From positions 1 to 55,203 of the forward strand of contig LNEO01000300.1 of NCBI GenBank assembly GCA_001465015.1: 55,203 nt of DNA. Direction: 5' to 3'. The notes below the pieces were generated by a model. The model was not told where the DNA came from. It did not search any database and was given only the letters and a program-made list of their open reading frames with translations. Within the stretch, counting starts at the first letter, position 1; every line of letters starts with the position of its first letter. A program made the translations under genes and the position numbers. Origin of the DNA: Deltaproteobacteria bacterium Ga0077539. Its GTDB lineage: Bacteria; Myxococcota_A; Polyangia; Polyangiales; Ga0077539. This document shows positions 42,216 through 51,116 of this stretch, piece after piece.

Positions 42216-44021
42216 ATGAGCACCGATCGACACATGCTTTCAACCTTCGCTCGAAACAACCTCCGCCGCGCAGCCGGCGCGCTCTTCGCGACGCTCGCGG
42301 TCGCCCTCGCTGCCTGTAGCGAACCGCCCGAAATGGTCCGCGACACCGGGCGCGCCGACGCCGTTGTGAGCGACATGGGCAACACGCCGATGGACACAGC
42401 GACGCCCATGGACACCGGCGTCGAGCCCCCCGACGGAGAGGTGATGGACACCGGCGTCCTCGACATGGACGCCGTCGACCTCGACGGGAGCAGCCCCCCC
42501 GACGTCGCCTCGCCTGACGTGCCCCCGCGCGACACGCGAACGACCTGCGTCGCTGGCGAGATCACCTGCGCGACCGCAGACCGCACGCGCACGTGCCTCG
42601 ATGACGGAGGCTACAGCGAGAGCGAGTGTCCCGCGGGACGCGTCTGCGTCGAGGGCCGCGGATGCGCGGTGTGCGAGCCGGGCTCGCGTCGGTGCACCGC
42701 GGACGGCGCGCGCGTCGAGCAGTGCGGGATGGACGGCATGACCTGGTCCGCCATGACCACCTGCAACGCGGCAGGCGGAGAAGTCTGCGAGGGATTTCGC
42801 TGCGTGAATCTCTGCCAGCGCGCCGCGGGGCAGCGCAGCTACCTCGGCTGCGAGTACTGGCCGACGACGCTGCCCAACCCGCTGCTCACGAATCAATCCG
42901 CGTTCACGTTCGCGGTGACGATCGCCAATCCCAACGCGTTCGCCGTCACCGCGACGTTCTCGGGCGGTGGGCTCGCCACGCCGCGCGTGGTGAGCGTCCC
43001 GGCGAACACCACGCAGACCGAGGTGCTCCCGTGGGTGTCCTCGCTCTCGACGCTCAGCGCGTCGGCGCTCGTTCGCAACGGCTCGTATCGGCTCGTCACC
43101 AACGCGCCCGTCGCCGTGTACCAGTTCAATCCGCTGCAGTTTCAATCGGGCGGAGCGAACTCGTTCACCAACGACGCGTCGCTGCTCTTGCCGACGCACG
43201 TGCTCACCGGCAACTACATGATCATGTCCCACGGCGCGTGGATGTCCTATGGCAGCTTCGGCGCCATCGTCGGGACGCGCGACGGAACCACGGTCTCTGT
43301 CGCCCTTCGCGCGCCGATCGCCGCCGGCACCGGCGTCGCCGCAGCGGGCGCAGGCACAACCGCGACCTACATGCTCAACCGCGGCGACGTGCTGGTCCTC
43401 ACCAACACCACCGGCAACGCGGCGTGTACGGGCGGAGACATGACCGGCTCGGTCGTGACCGCGAGCGCGCCGGTCGCAGCGTACGGCGGACACGTGTGCA
43501 CGCAGATGCCGTGCGGCTCGGCCGCGTGCGACCACCTCGAAGAGGCGCTGTTTCCCGTCGAGACCTGGGGCACGAGCTACGTGGTCTCGGGTCTCCGAGA
43601 GCGCTCGCCGTCCGAGCCGTCGGTGATTCGCATTCTTTCGCGCACCGCCGGCAACGTGCTGACGTTTACGGGTATCGCGCGACCGCCGCAGTGCCCGGCG
43701 ATGCTCAACGCCGGCGAGTACTGCGAGTTTCAGACGGTCCCAGATTTTCAAGTGAGCGGCAGCGGACCGCTGTTCATCGCGCAGTTCATGATGGGCCAGG
43801 GCGCCGTCCCGGGCGTGGGCGACCCGGCGATGGTGCTCGAGGTTCCGACACAACAATTCAGGACCAACTACGTGTTCAACGTTCCGGCGTCGTACACGAC
43901 GAACTTCGTGACCGTCGTGTTTCCGACGGGGACGGAGCCGCGATCGCCGCGGGAACGCCCGTCGCTGGCACTCCGTACTCGGTCTCGCGCTTCACGACGA
44001 CGCCCGGATCGCATCGCATGA
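42216..44021 (+). CDS. IgGFc-binding-like lipoprotein, frameshifted near the 3' end
   Basis: Open frame of 601 aa. Signal peptide with lipobox LAAC, a long Asp/Thr/Met-rich linker, a Cys-rich stretch (about 110-210), and an IgGFc-binding-like beta domain: VAVYQFNPLQFQS, NDASLLLPTHVLTGNY, NRGDVLVLTNTTGN, SAPVAAYGGHVC, HLEEALFPVETWG. After VVFPTG the frame becomes an Arg/Ser-rich tail. The natural C-terminus (GDGAAIAAGTPVAGTPYSVS and onward, ending LDLNQLTAM) continues in another frame to 44122. One missing G in the run at 43928-43931 explains this. ATG 42216 has GGAG upstream. Confidence 0.8.
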   Translation: MSTDRHMLSTFARNNLRRAAGALFATLAVALAACSEPPEMVRDTGRADAVVSDMGNTPMDTATPMDTGVEPPDGEVMDTGVLDMDAVDLDGSSPPDVASPDVPPRDTRTTCVAGEITCATADRTRTCLDDGGYSESECPAGRVCVEGRGCAVCEPGSRRCTADGARVEQCGMDGMTWSAMTTCNAAGGEVCEGFRCVNLCQRAAGQRSYLGCEYWPTTLPNPLLTNQSAFTFAVTIANPNAFAVTATFSGGGLATPRVVSVPANTTQTEVLPWVSSLSTLSASALVRNGSYRLVTNAPVAVYQFNPLQFQSGGANSFTNDASLLLPTHVLTGNYMIMSHGAWMSYGSFGAIVGTRDGTTVSVALRAPIAAGTGVAAAGAGTTATYMLNRGDVLVLTNTTGNAACTGGDMTGSVVTASAPVAAYGGHVCTQMPCGSAACDHLEEALFPVETWGTSYVVSGLRERSPSEPSVIRILSRTAGNVLTFTGIARPPQCPAMLNAGEYCEFQTVPDFQVSGSGPLFIAQFMMGQGAVPGVGDPAMVLEVPTQQFRTNYVFNVPASYTTNFVTVVFPTGTEPRSPRERPSLALRTRSRASRRRPDRIA

Positions 44022-44122
44022 CTGGCATGCTGCCCTTTGGCATCAAGGTCAGCGGGACCGCGAACTTCACGAGCTACATGTACCCAGGCGGACTGGACCT
44101 GAATCAGCTCACCGCGATGTGA
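43928..44122 (+). pseudogene. Displaced C-terminus of the IgGFc-binding-like gene
   Basis: From the GGGG run the coding signal shifts to a second frame that runs without a stop to TGA 44120-44122. It encodes about 63 natural-looking residues (PFGIKVSGTANFTSYMYPGG near the end). Insertion of one G (GGGGG) would join it in frame. It could be a real mutation, a slippage site or a sequencing error. Confidence 0.75.
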
Positions 44123-44130
44123 GCGCTCAC
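44119..44130. terminator. Perfect palindrome at convergent gene ends
   Basis: GTGAGCGCTCAC is a perfect 12-bp palindrome that overlaps the TGA (44120-44122) of the IgGFc-like gene and lies 1 bp from the complementary stop of the lipase-like gene (44132-44134). Candidate bidirectional terminator; as RNA its loop would be tight. Confidence 0.35.
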
Positions 44131-44131
44131 T

Positions 44132-46123
44132 TCAACGGGGGTCGCAGGGTCCGTCGCAGCGGTTCTGCGTCGCGCCCGTCGCCAGCCACTCGGGGGCCAT
44201 CATGAACACCGCCGGCGACTCACCGATGCGCGAGTGAGGATCCGGCGTTCCGGTCGGCGGCGTGTTGTCGAGCGGCTCGGGCAGGCCGAAGTCGAACTCG
44301 ATCATCGCGGATCCGCGGTGCATGCCCGTCCGTGACTCGAGGCCGAACAGCTCGCGGTTGACCGGCGCGAGGTTGGGAACGCCGCCGATCGACCGCGCCA
44401 TCGTGTGCGCGCCGAGCGTCGTCACCTGTCGATCTCCGATGGCGACGAGCATCAACACCTCGTGCGCCGGCGTTCCCGCGACGCGATCGTTGCGGATGTT
44501 GGGCGTCCAACCGGAAGGCTCCGTTCGATCCCAGTGAAGCTGAATCGTCTCGAGCAGCCTTGGAATATCCAGTCCATTTGGAAACCGCGGACGCAGGATG
44601 TCCTCGAAGCGACGAAAGTTCGAGCTGCGTTGCAAGAGCAGGTTGTAGCCCTGGCCGGGCACCATCAAGATCCCTCGCTCGACGTCGGTGGTGAGGGCCA
44701 TGTACGTCCCGCCGAAGATCCCTCCCTGGCTCGCGCCGTAGTAGAAGCGACGCGCGGGGTCGATCGCGCTGCGTCCGCCGAGCTGCAACATCGGCTCGTT
44801 GCGCATGCGCCCCGTCATGGTGCGCATCATCACGAGCCAGTTGATCAGCCCTTGGTGCTGCCGCTCGATGAGCACACGAAATCGACCGAGGTCCGGACCG
44901 CTGAGCGCCTGCAGGATGATCGCGCCGTCTTCGTTGGCCATGCCTTGCATGTCCATCGCGAAGACGATGAGGTTGGTTCCGTTGGCGAGGTCTCCGATCG
45001 ATCGGTCCGAGAAGACATCGACGCCCGAGCTCAAGAGCCCGTGCCCGTACGCGAGCACGCCGGCCGGCGCCGTCATCGCCGAGTTGGGAACGACCATCCA
45101 AAACGAAAACGACGCGGTCCCGTTCTGTCGAATGGACCCGTCGGGAGCGACGTTGAGCCTGCCGCCGGGCTCGGGGTCGTCCATGAACAAGGGCACAGTC
45201 ACCTGCCCTTCGATGTGCGCGTAGATCCCTGCGCGAGGGTTCATGCGCACGTTGGTGATGCGGTACGGCGCGCCTTCGGTCCCGACCGCGGCCAGGGCCT
45301 GATCGCGCATCGAGACGAGTCGGCTCTGGATGCTCTCGCGCGAAGCGACTGTGAAATCCCAGGCGAGCTGCAGCTCGTTGCGCGGGACGGTCGCCCGCTG
45401 CAGGTCGGCGAAGATGCGCGTGTAGCGCTCGCGCTGCGTCGCGCTGGTCTCTGCGGTGGCCAGGTCGTCGCGCATCGCGCGAAACGCTGGCGAAGGCGCG
45501 ATGACTGCCCCCGTTCCGTCGCGGACGCCGCGGACGGCGACGACGTATCTGCGGCCGAAGACGAGGTTCTGCGCGGGTCGCAGGATGAGCGCGCGCTGCG
45601 CGGGGTCCATCGCCGTCACGTCGATCTCGGCGAAGTGAGCGACGCGCTGCCCGGTGGTCGTGTCGATGATCGCCGTCAGCGAGTCCGCCATGAGCGAGCG
45701 CGCCATGTTGCGCGGGTCGACGAGGCCCGTGGCGACGGCCCCCGGCAAGTGCGCCATCGGCGAGGAGACCGGCGAGAAGCCGTCGTACTCGTTGAACCAG
45801 CGCCCCGTCGATCGCGGCAGCATCTCGCTGTTCAAGTTGAGCCGAAGGCGCGTGGGTGACATCGGATCCGGGCGCGTCCAGTAGTCATTTGGAAAGGGCA
45901 GCCCGCACCGCGTCGGTCCGATCGGATCGCACGGCGCTTCGGGAGGCCCCGCGTCCGCAGCGTCTGCGACACCGTCGCTCGAAGGGACGTCCACTGTTTG
46001 CTGATCGGCAGGGCTGCCGTCGTTGCTCGTGGTGGCGTCGAGGGGAGAGACGTCGTTGGGGGGTGCTGGTGGTGGACTGCAGGCGACGATCATCGCCGCG
46101 ACGAGCAAGGTCGAGCTTCGCAT
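44132..46123 (-). CDS. Alpha/beta-hydrolase (lipase-like) lipoprotein
   Basis: 663-aa exported lipoprotein. Lipobox IVAC after MRSSTLLVAAM, then an Asp-rich linker. The N-terminal half is beta-rich and resembles the N-terminal domain of bacterial virulence-factor lipases (PYRITNVRMNPRAGIYAHIE). The C-terminal half is an alpha/beta hydrolase: YGHGLLSSG oxyanion-type segment, nucleophile elbow GASQGG in RRFYYGASQGGIFGG, and a later GAHTMARS/GMHRG region that may supply the His. Probably cleaves lipids or esters at the outer membrane. The ATG at 46123 is 117 bp from the divergent S8/VCBS gene. Confidence 0.78.
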   Translation of the reverse strand: MRSSTLLVAAMIVACSPPPAPPNDVSPLDATTSNDGSPADQQTVDVPSSDGVADAADAGPPEAPCDPIGPTRCGLPFPNDYWTRPDPMSPTRLRLNLNSEMLPRSTGRWFNEYDGFSPVSSPMAHLPGAVATGLVDPRNMARSLMADSLTAIIDTTTGQRVAHFAEIDVTAMDPAQRALILRPAQNLVFGRRYVVAVRGVRDGTGAVIAPSPAFRAMRDDLATAETSATQRERYTRIFADLQRATVPRNELQLAWDFTVASRESIQSRLVSMRDQALAAVGTEGAPYRITNVRMNPRAGIYAHIEGQVTVPLFMDDPEPGGRLNVAPDGSIRQNGTASFSFWMVVPNSAMTAPAGVLAYGHGLLSSGVDVFSDRSIGDLANGTNLIVFAMDMQGMANEDGAIILQALSGPDLGRFRVLIERQHQGLINWLVMMRTMTGRMRNEPMLQLGGRSAIDPARRFYYGASQGGIFGGTYMALTTDVERGILMVPGQGYNLLLQRSSNFRRFEDILRPRFPNGLDIPRLLETIQLHWDRTEPSGWTPNIRNDRVAGTPAHEVLMLVAIGDRQVTTLGAHTMARSIGGVPNLAPVNRELFGLESRTGMHRGSAMIEFDFGLPEPLDNTPPTGTPDPHSRIGESPAVFMMAPEWLATGATQNRCDGPCDPR

Positions 46124-46240
46124 GGGGGATGTGCGGCGATTGTGGCTCAGGCGCGCGGCGCTCGGCTCGTTCGTAACGGTGTCAGCTCCGATTTCCTCTT
46201 TGGGGACAGCGGCGCGGGCGAGTCGGTAGACTCGGGACCG

Positions 46241-49200
46241 ATGAAGCTCCGTCCTCGCTCGCGCGCGTTTTGTTCGCTTTTTGTCGCGGCGGTCCTCACG
46301 CACCCGCTCGCGTCCGCTGCGTGGCCGTTCGCCGAGAACATCACCCGCGCTCAGGCCGCTGATCCGATGCAGTGGCCCAACGATCCGGGGTACGCGCGGC
46401 ACTATCCGCACTGGTCGTGGGTGCCCACACGAAATCAAATGCTCATGGGATTTCGGCGCGACGAGGCGATGATCGGCGCAGGAAACAACACCGATCGCGC
46501 GTGGGGTCTCTCGACTGGAGACCCGCGGGTGCTGATCGCCGTGCTCGACTCGGGCATCCAGTGGGACGAGCGAAACCTGCAGCTCGCGGCGGCGATCAAC
46601 ATCGGGGAGGCTCCCTTTCCTCAGCGGGCGGACGGCAGCGCGTTCATGACGCACGACGCCGACGGCAACGGACGCATCGACGTGCGCGATTGGGCCAACG
46701 ACCCGCGCGTCCCGTGTGGAACCGCGCTTCCGCACCCGATCACCAACTGCCGCGACGCGATGAACATGCCCAACGATCCCAACCGCAACGGGATCCTGGA
46801 CGCCGGCGACCTGATCCGCGCGTTCTCCAACGGCATGGACGAGGACAACAACGGCCTCGTCGACGACATCTCTGGGTGGGACTTCTTCAAGGACGACAAC
46901 GACCCGTACGACGACACGCGGTACGGCCACGGCACGGGTGAGGCCGAAGACAGCCCCGCGCCTGACAACGATGGCCTCGGAGGCGTGGGAGGGTGTCCGG
47001 ATTGTCAGTTCGTTCCGTTGCGGGTAGGCGACTCGTTCGTGACGGACGCGAACGACTTCGCGCAGGCGGTGTTCTACGCGTCCGACGCGGACTATGGCGG
47101 CGACCGTCGCGTGAGGGTCATTCAAGAAGCCCTCGGTTCGCTCAACCTCCCGTACTTCGCGCAGCAGTCGATCGACTATGCCTACCGCCGCGGGCTCATC
47201 GTCGTCGCCAGCGCGGCCGACGAGAACAGCAGGCACCACAACCTCCCAGGCACCGCCAATCACACGCTCTACGTCCACGCCGTGCGTGGCAACCGCGGGC
47301 TCGACGACTCGACGACCTTCCTCGCCTTCAACAACTGCACGAACTACGGCGGACAGTTGATGCTGTCCGTGGCGGGCAACGCGTGCTCGTCGCAGGCCGT
47401 CGGAGAGAGCTCGGGCATCGCAGGGCTCATCTACGCGTATGCGATGCGGCGAAACCTCACGCCAGACCTCAGCTCCGAAGAAGTGCGGCAGCTGTTCATC
47501 ACGACGGTCGACGACATCAACGTCCCGGAGTCGCAGATGAGCAGCCCGATGTACAACAACCAGTTCTACCCGTCGTTGCCTGGGTGGGATCAGCGCTTCG
47601 GGTACGGCCGCGTCAACGCGCGCAACATCCTCGAGGCGATCCGCGACGGAAAGATCCCCCCCGAGGTCGACGTCACCTCGCCGCGATGGTTCTCGATGGT
47701 CTATCCCGATCGCACTCCGATGCTGCGCATCGAGGGTCGCGTCGCCGCTCGTCGCGCTCCCAACTTCGACTACGTCGTCGAGTGGGCTCCGGGCATCGAG
47801 CCGGTGGACTCGCAGTGGCGCATGGCGACGCAGCGCATGGGCGCGACCGCCGCGGTCGACGGAGAGCTCGCGTCCATCGACGTCTCGTCGCTGATGATCG
47901 ATAACCCCGGCGAGCGCGAGAATCGCTACACGATCACCGTGCGCGTGCGGGCCATCGCGCACTACGGCGGCGCGGCGGGAGACGTCCGCGGCGAGTACCG
48001 CAAGGTGTTCTACGTGCACCGCGACAGCACGCTGTTGCCGGGCTTTCCTGTGGACCTTCGGGGCTCGGGCGAGGCCTCGCCGAAGATCGCGGACCTCGAC
48101 GGCGACGGACGCGGCGAGATCGTCGTCGTCAACGCCGACGGGAGGCTGCACGCGCTGCGGGTGGACGGGACGGAAGCGCCTGGATTTCCTGTGCGCACGG
48201 GCCTCATCCGCGGCTACGACGGGGCGTCCATGGTGGGCGGGCGCGTGGTGGACTACCGCAACATGCGCGCGCATCGGATGGGCACCGAAGGTCGCGTCGA
48301 CTTCGACGGCGCGCGCGACATGGTGTTGTCCGCTCCGGCCATCGCGAACATCGACGACGAGCCGCGGCTCGAGATCGTCCTGGCCACCTACGGCGGCGTG
48401 ATCCACGTGTTCAACCACGACGGCACGCCGTACGGGCGCGGGTTTCCGCGGGTGTTGCCGGACGTTCCGAGCGCGGACACGGGGCCCGATCGCATCCTCG
48501 ACCGAGGCGTCGCGGGCGCACCAGTGGTGGTCGACCTCGATCGCGACGGACGCGCAGAGATCGTCTTCGGCTCGATGGACGGAAAGCTCTACGCGCTCGA
48601 CACGCTCACCGCGATGGATCACCCAGGATTTCCTGTGACGATTCACTACGAGCGCCAGGCGGGAACCGAGCGAAACCGCGTCTTCGGCAGCGTGGGCGTC
48701 GCCAACCTCGACGGTGACATGTCCCCCGACCTCATCGTGGTCTCCAACGAGCGCATCGCGATGACCAACGAAAACACAGGTCCGATCTTCGCTGTGTACG
48801 CGGACGGAACGCGACACGCAGGCGGCCCGTTCTTGCCCGGCTGGCCGATCCCCTACAATTCTACGGACCTGCTCCCGCTCGTCGGCTCGGGGATCATGAT
48901 GGCGCCCGCGGTCGGCGACGTCGACGGCGACGGTCGCGACGAGCTCGCGGCGGTGGGCAACGCCAACACGGACATCCTCGTGCTCCGCGGCGATCAGCGT
49001 ATGTCCACTCCGCGCGCGCAGAGCTCGCTCAACAGCGTCGCCCTCATGGACAACGTGTCCTTCGGCTCGCGCAGCGACGATCGCATGCGCGCGCCGTTCA
49101 TCCCCGCGTTCAGCTTGCCGACGTTCGCGGACCTGCAGAACCGCGGGAGGCTCGCGTTCATCACGTCCGGCGCCAACGCGAGGTTGTTGCAAGCGGCGAG

Positions 49201-49924
49201 CGGCGGCGTCGCGGCGGCCTTCTACCATCACCTCGCGGCGTTCGACGCGCAGACGGGCACGCCGATCGCGGGCTTTCCCAAGGTCATCGAGGACTACACG
49301 TTTCTCGTGAATCCCATCGTCGCGGACGTGTCGGGCGACGCGTACCCCGAGGTGATGCTCGGAACCGGCGGGTACTACCTGCACGCAGTCGACGCGTGCG
49401 GCATTCAAGCGCCGGGCTTTCCGAAGTTTACCGGGCAATGGATGGTGGGTTCGCCGGTCGTCGGCGACCTCGACAACGACGGGACGCTCGAGGCTGTCAC
49501 CACCACGCGCTCGGGGTGGCTCTATGCGTGGCGCACGAGCGGACGCGTCAGCGGCAACGTTCAGTGGCCGACGTACCGTCACGACAACGCCAACACGGGC
49601 AACTACGGCACGCCCCTCCCGTTCGGAACGCGTCGCGTGATGAACGCTCCAGGCTACGAGTGCCCGGCGCGCATTCCGGACGGGGGTCTTCCGGACGTGC
49701 CCACGGACGACGCGAGCGCGCCCATCGACGGAGCCGCAACCGACGGGGGCGCGAGCGACGCGAGCATGGACGCGAGCGCCGACGCGCGAGGGCCGCTGAC
49801 CGCGGGTGGCGGCTGCGGGTGTCGGGTGAACACCCAGAGCTCGCGCGGATCCAACGCGTGGCTCGTGTTCGCAGCGGCGGCCGCGATCGCAGCGGCGAGC
49901 GGGCGACGTCGACGAGCGCGCTGA
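46241..49924 (+). CDS. S8-like serine peptidase with VCBS/FG-GAP repeats and MYXO-CTERM tail
   Basis: 1227-aa secreted protein. After the signal peptide (ending near ASA) comes a subtilisin-like domain with Asp103 (VLDSGIQWD), His230 (YGHGTGE) and Ser390 (VGESSGIAG). The usual Asn of the oxyanion hole (AAGN) appears as SAADEN, and a Ca-binding-like EF stretch (DADGNGRIDVRDW) is inserted. From about residue 590 there are at least five VCBS/FG-GAP beta-propeller repeats (ADLDGDGRGEIVVVNADG, VDLDRDGRAEIVFGSMDG, GDVDGDGRDELAAVG). The tail has GGGCGCR, a hydrophobic helix and RRRRAR: MYXO-CTERM surface sorting. Likely a surface protease or adhesin. ATG 46241 starts the signal peptide. Confidence 0.85.
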   Translation: MKLRPRSRAFCSLFVAAVLTHPLASAAWPFAENITRAQAADPMQWPNDPGYARHYPHWSWVPTRNQMLMGFRRDEAMIGAGNNTDRAWGLSTGDPRVLIAVLDSGIQWDERNLQLAAAINIGEAPFPQRADGSAFMTHDADGNGRIDVRDWANDPRVPCGTALPHPITNCRDAMNMPNDPNRNGILDAGDLIRAFSNGMDEDNNGLVDDISGWDFFKDDNDPYDDTRYGHGTGEAEDSPAPDNDGLGGVGGCPDCQFVPLRVGDSFVTDANDFAQAVFYASDADYGGDRRVRVIQEALGSLNLPYFAQQSIDYAYRRGLIVVASAADENSRHHNLPGTANHTLYVHAVRGNRGLDDSTTFLAFNNCTNYGGQLMLSVAGNACSSQAVGESSGIAGLIYAYAMRRNLTPDLSSEEVRQLFITTVDDINVPESQMSSPMYNNQFYPSLPGWDQRFGYGRVNARNILEAIRDGKIPPEVDVTSPRWFSMVYPDRTPMLRIEGRVAARRAPNFDYVVEWAPGIEPVDSQWRMATQRMGATAAVDGELASIDVSSLMIDNPGERENRYTITVRVRAIAHYGGAAGDVRGEYRKVFYVHRDSTLLPGFPVDLRGSGEASPKIADLDGDGRGEIVVVNADGRLHALRVDGTEAPGFPVRTGLIRGYDGASMVGGRVVDYRNMRAHRMGTEGRVDFDGARDMVLSAPAIANIDDEPRLEIVLATYGGVIHVFNHDGTPYGRGFPRVLPDVPSADTGPDRILDRGVAGAPVVVDLDRDGRAEIVFGSMDGKLYALDTLTAMDHPGFPVTIHYERQAGTERNRVFGSVGVANLDGDMSPDLIVVSNERIAMTNENTGPIFAVYADGTRHAGGPFLPGWPIPYNSTDLLPLVGSGIMMAPAVGDVDGDGRDELAAVGNANTDILVLRGDQRMSTPRAQSSLNSVALMDNVSFGSRSDDRMRAPFIPAFSLPTFADLQNRGRLAFITSGANARLLQAASGGVAAAFYHHLAAFDAQTGTPIAGFPKVIEDYTFLVNPIVADVSGDAYPEVMLGTGGYYLHAVDACGIQAPGFPKFTGQWMVGSPVVGDLDNDGTLEAVTTTRSGWLYAWRTSGRVSGNVQWPTYRHDNANTGNYGTPLPFGTRRVMNAPGYECPARIPDGGLPDVPTDDASAPIDGAATDGGASDASMDASADARGPLTAGGGCGCRVNTQSSRGSNAWLVFAAAAAIAAASGRRRRAR

Positions 49925-49949
49925 GCGCGCAGGGAGTGGGGCTTCGATC

Positions 49950-50270
49950 TCAGGGCCGCTCGTTCGCCGGAACACAGTCGCCGTGAAGCGGCCGACCGTC
50001 GGCGTCGTGGCAGCCGTCTCGCTCGGCGATGCCCTCGCCGCACTCCGCGCAGCTCGGCCAGCCGCGCACGCTCGTCGCTCGCACGTAGGGGCCTCGGGTC
50101 GCGCGCGCTCGGGCTCGCACGGTTCGCGTCACGCCCGGCTCGGCGTCGACGTGGAGGTTGTGCGCCCGGATGAGCTTGCATGCCAGATGCGCCGCGGATC
50201 GAGCCTCGTGCTCATCGGGCGACGAAGAGAGGGCGATGAGCTTTCGGACTTGCTCGACGATGCGCTGCAA
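49950..50270 (-). CDS. Small DUF2786-like protein with C-terminal zinc-binding Cys motif
   Basis: 106-aa protein. The N-terminal half (QRIVEQVRKLIALSSSPDEH, EARSAAHLACKLIRAHNL) matches the DUF2786 helical pattern; the C-terminal half has CAECGEGIAERDGCHDADGR then HGDC, a likely zinc site. I chose TTG 50270 as start because AGGAG lies exactly 6 nt upstream and no ATG or GTG is available nearby in frame. A different frame beginning ATG 50362 reads as a plausible peptide just upstream, so a frameshifted longer gene cannot be excluded. Function unknown. Confidence 0.6.
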   Translation of the reverse strand: MQRIVEQVRKLIALSSSPDEHEARSAAHLACKLIRAHNLHVDAEPGVTRTVRARARATRGPYVRATSVRGWPSCAECGEGIAERDGCHDADGRPLHGDCVPANERP

Positions 50271-50489
50271 AAGGGGCTCCTGATCGGCGGGTTGGCTTCG
50301 AGCCGGGCATCGGCCCTTCGGGGCCGATCGGCTCGCGCTCTTCGAATTGTATCGGAGCCATGAGCGATCGGTGTACCAGCGAGAGCCCGAAGCGTCCGAC
50401 CCTGTGATCGGTGGATTCGCTCGATGCTCGCTCCGGTGCGTCGATGGTTGCAGCGGCTCGGCGAGGACCGTAGAACATAGCCGAGCAAC
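50271..50489. other. Divergent intergenic region
   Basis: 219 bp between the DUF2786-like gene and the lipoprotein gene. It includes a minus-strand ATG at 50362 opening a short alternative frame, and presumably both promoters. No repeat or clear operator seen. Confidence 0.4.
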
Positions 50490-51101
50490 ATGAGACCGCA
50501 GCGGGAGAGGGCGACGCGCACGGGTATGCTGGCGTGCGTTTTGATTGTGTGTGCGGCAGCGTGCGCTCACGTGCCGCTGCGCCCAGCGCCCCCGCGGTCT
50601 GCACCCTTCCCCGAGCGCCTGGCGTACTTCCGCGCGCACCGTCCGGTGCGGCGCGTGACCTTCCTGCCTGGCGGGTATCCGTCCAACGTCGCGAGGACGT
50701 CGGTTCTCATTCTCGGCAATGGCGCGACTGTCGCCAGGCCTGTCGAGCTCCTTCCCGCGGTCGAGCCGACCTCGGTGACCGCGCGGCTCGCGTTCGACAT
50801 TCGCGACCGCGAGGACACGCGCTTGCGCGTTGTCGGAGTGGGTGGCGGGTTGATCGGCGCGAGCGGCGCCATCCTCGCGCTCGGCTTCGCGGTTCCGTCA
50901 CGCATCGAGGTGCTGGCGGTCGCGGCTGGCGTCGTCGGCGGCCTTGGAATTCTGGTTGGCACTGTCGGGTTGCTGAGCAACCTCACCGCACCCGAGCAGG
51001 ACGAAGCGGCGTTCAACGCGTACGAGGACGATCTGCGGCGTCGGGTCGGGGTTCGTCGGCGACGTGCGCGCGATCTGCAGCCCGATCGAGACGACGAGTG
51101 A
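50490..51101 (+). CDS. Hypothetical lipoprotein with two membrane helices
   Basis: 203-aa protein. Signal-like start (MLACVLIVCAAAC from residue 13, lipobox CAAAC); a central beta-like region (RRVTFLPGGYPSN, TARLAFDIRDREDTRLRVVG); then two hydrophobic Gly/Ala-rich helices (about 120-138 and 145-165) and an Arg-rich tail. ATG 50490 or 50526 could be the start. Family not recognised. Convergent with the envelope operon, 15 bp between stops. Confidence 0.65.
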   Translation: MRPQRERATRTGMLACVLIVCAAACAHVPLRPAPPRSAPFPERLAYFRAHRPVRRVTFLPGGYPSNVARTSVLILGNGATVARPVELLPAVEPTSVTARLAFDIRDREDTRLRVVGVGGGLIGASGAILALGFAVPSRIEVLAVAAGVVGGLGILVGTVGLLSNLTAPEQDEAAFNAYEDDLRRRVGVRRRRARDLQPDRDDE

Positions 51102-51116
51102 CCTCGCCGCCGCGGT

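Noticed and set aside
44053..44134. Second separate gene in the displaced frame after the IgGFc-like gene
   Set aside because: It has no start or ribosome-binding site of its own and reads as the natural C-terminus of the preceding frame.
46124..49975. Upstream continuation of the lipase-like frame across the S8/VCBS gene
   Set aside because: The frame is open only because it mirrors the opposite-strand gene. The signal peptide and lipobox at 46123 define the real start.
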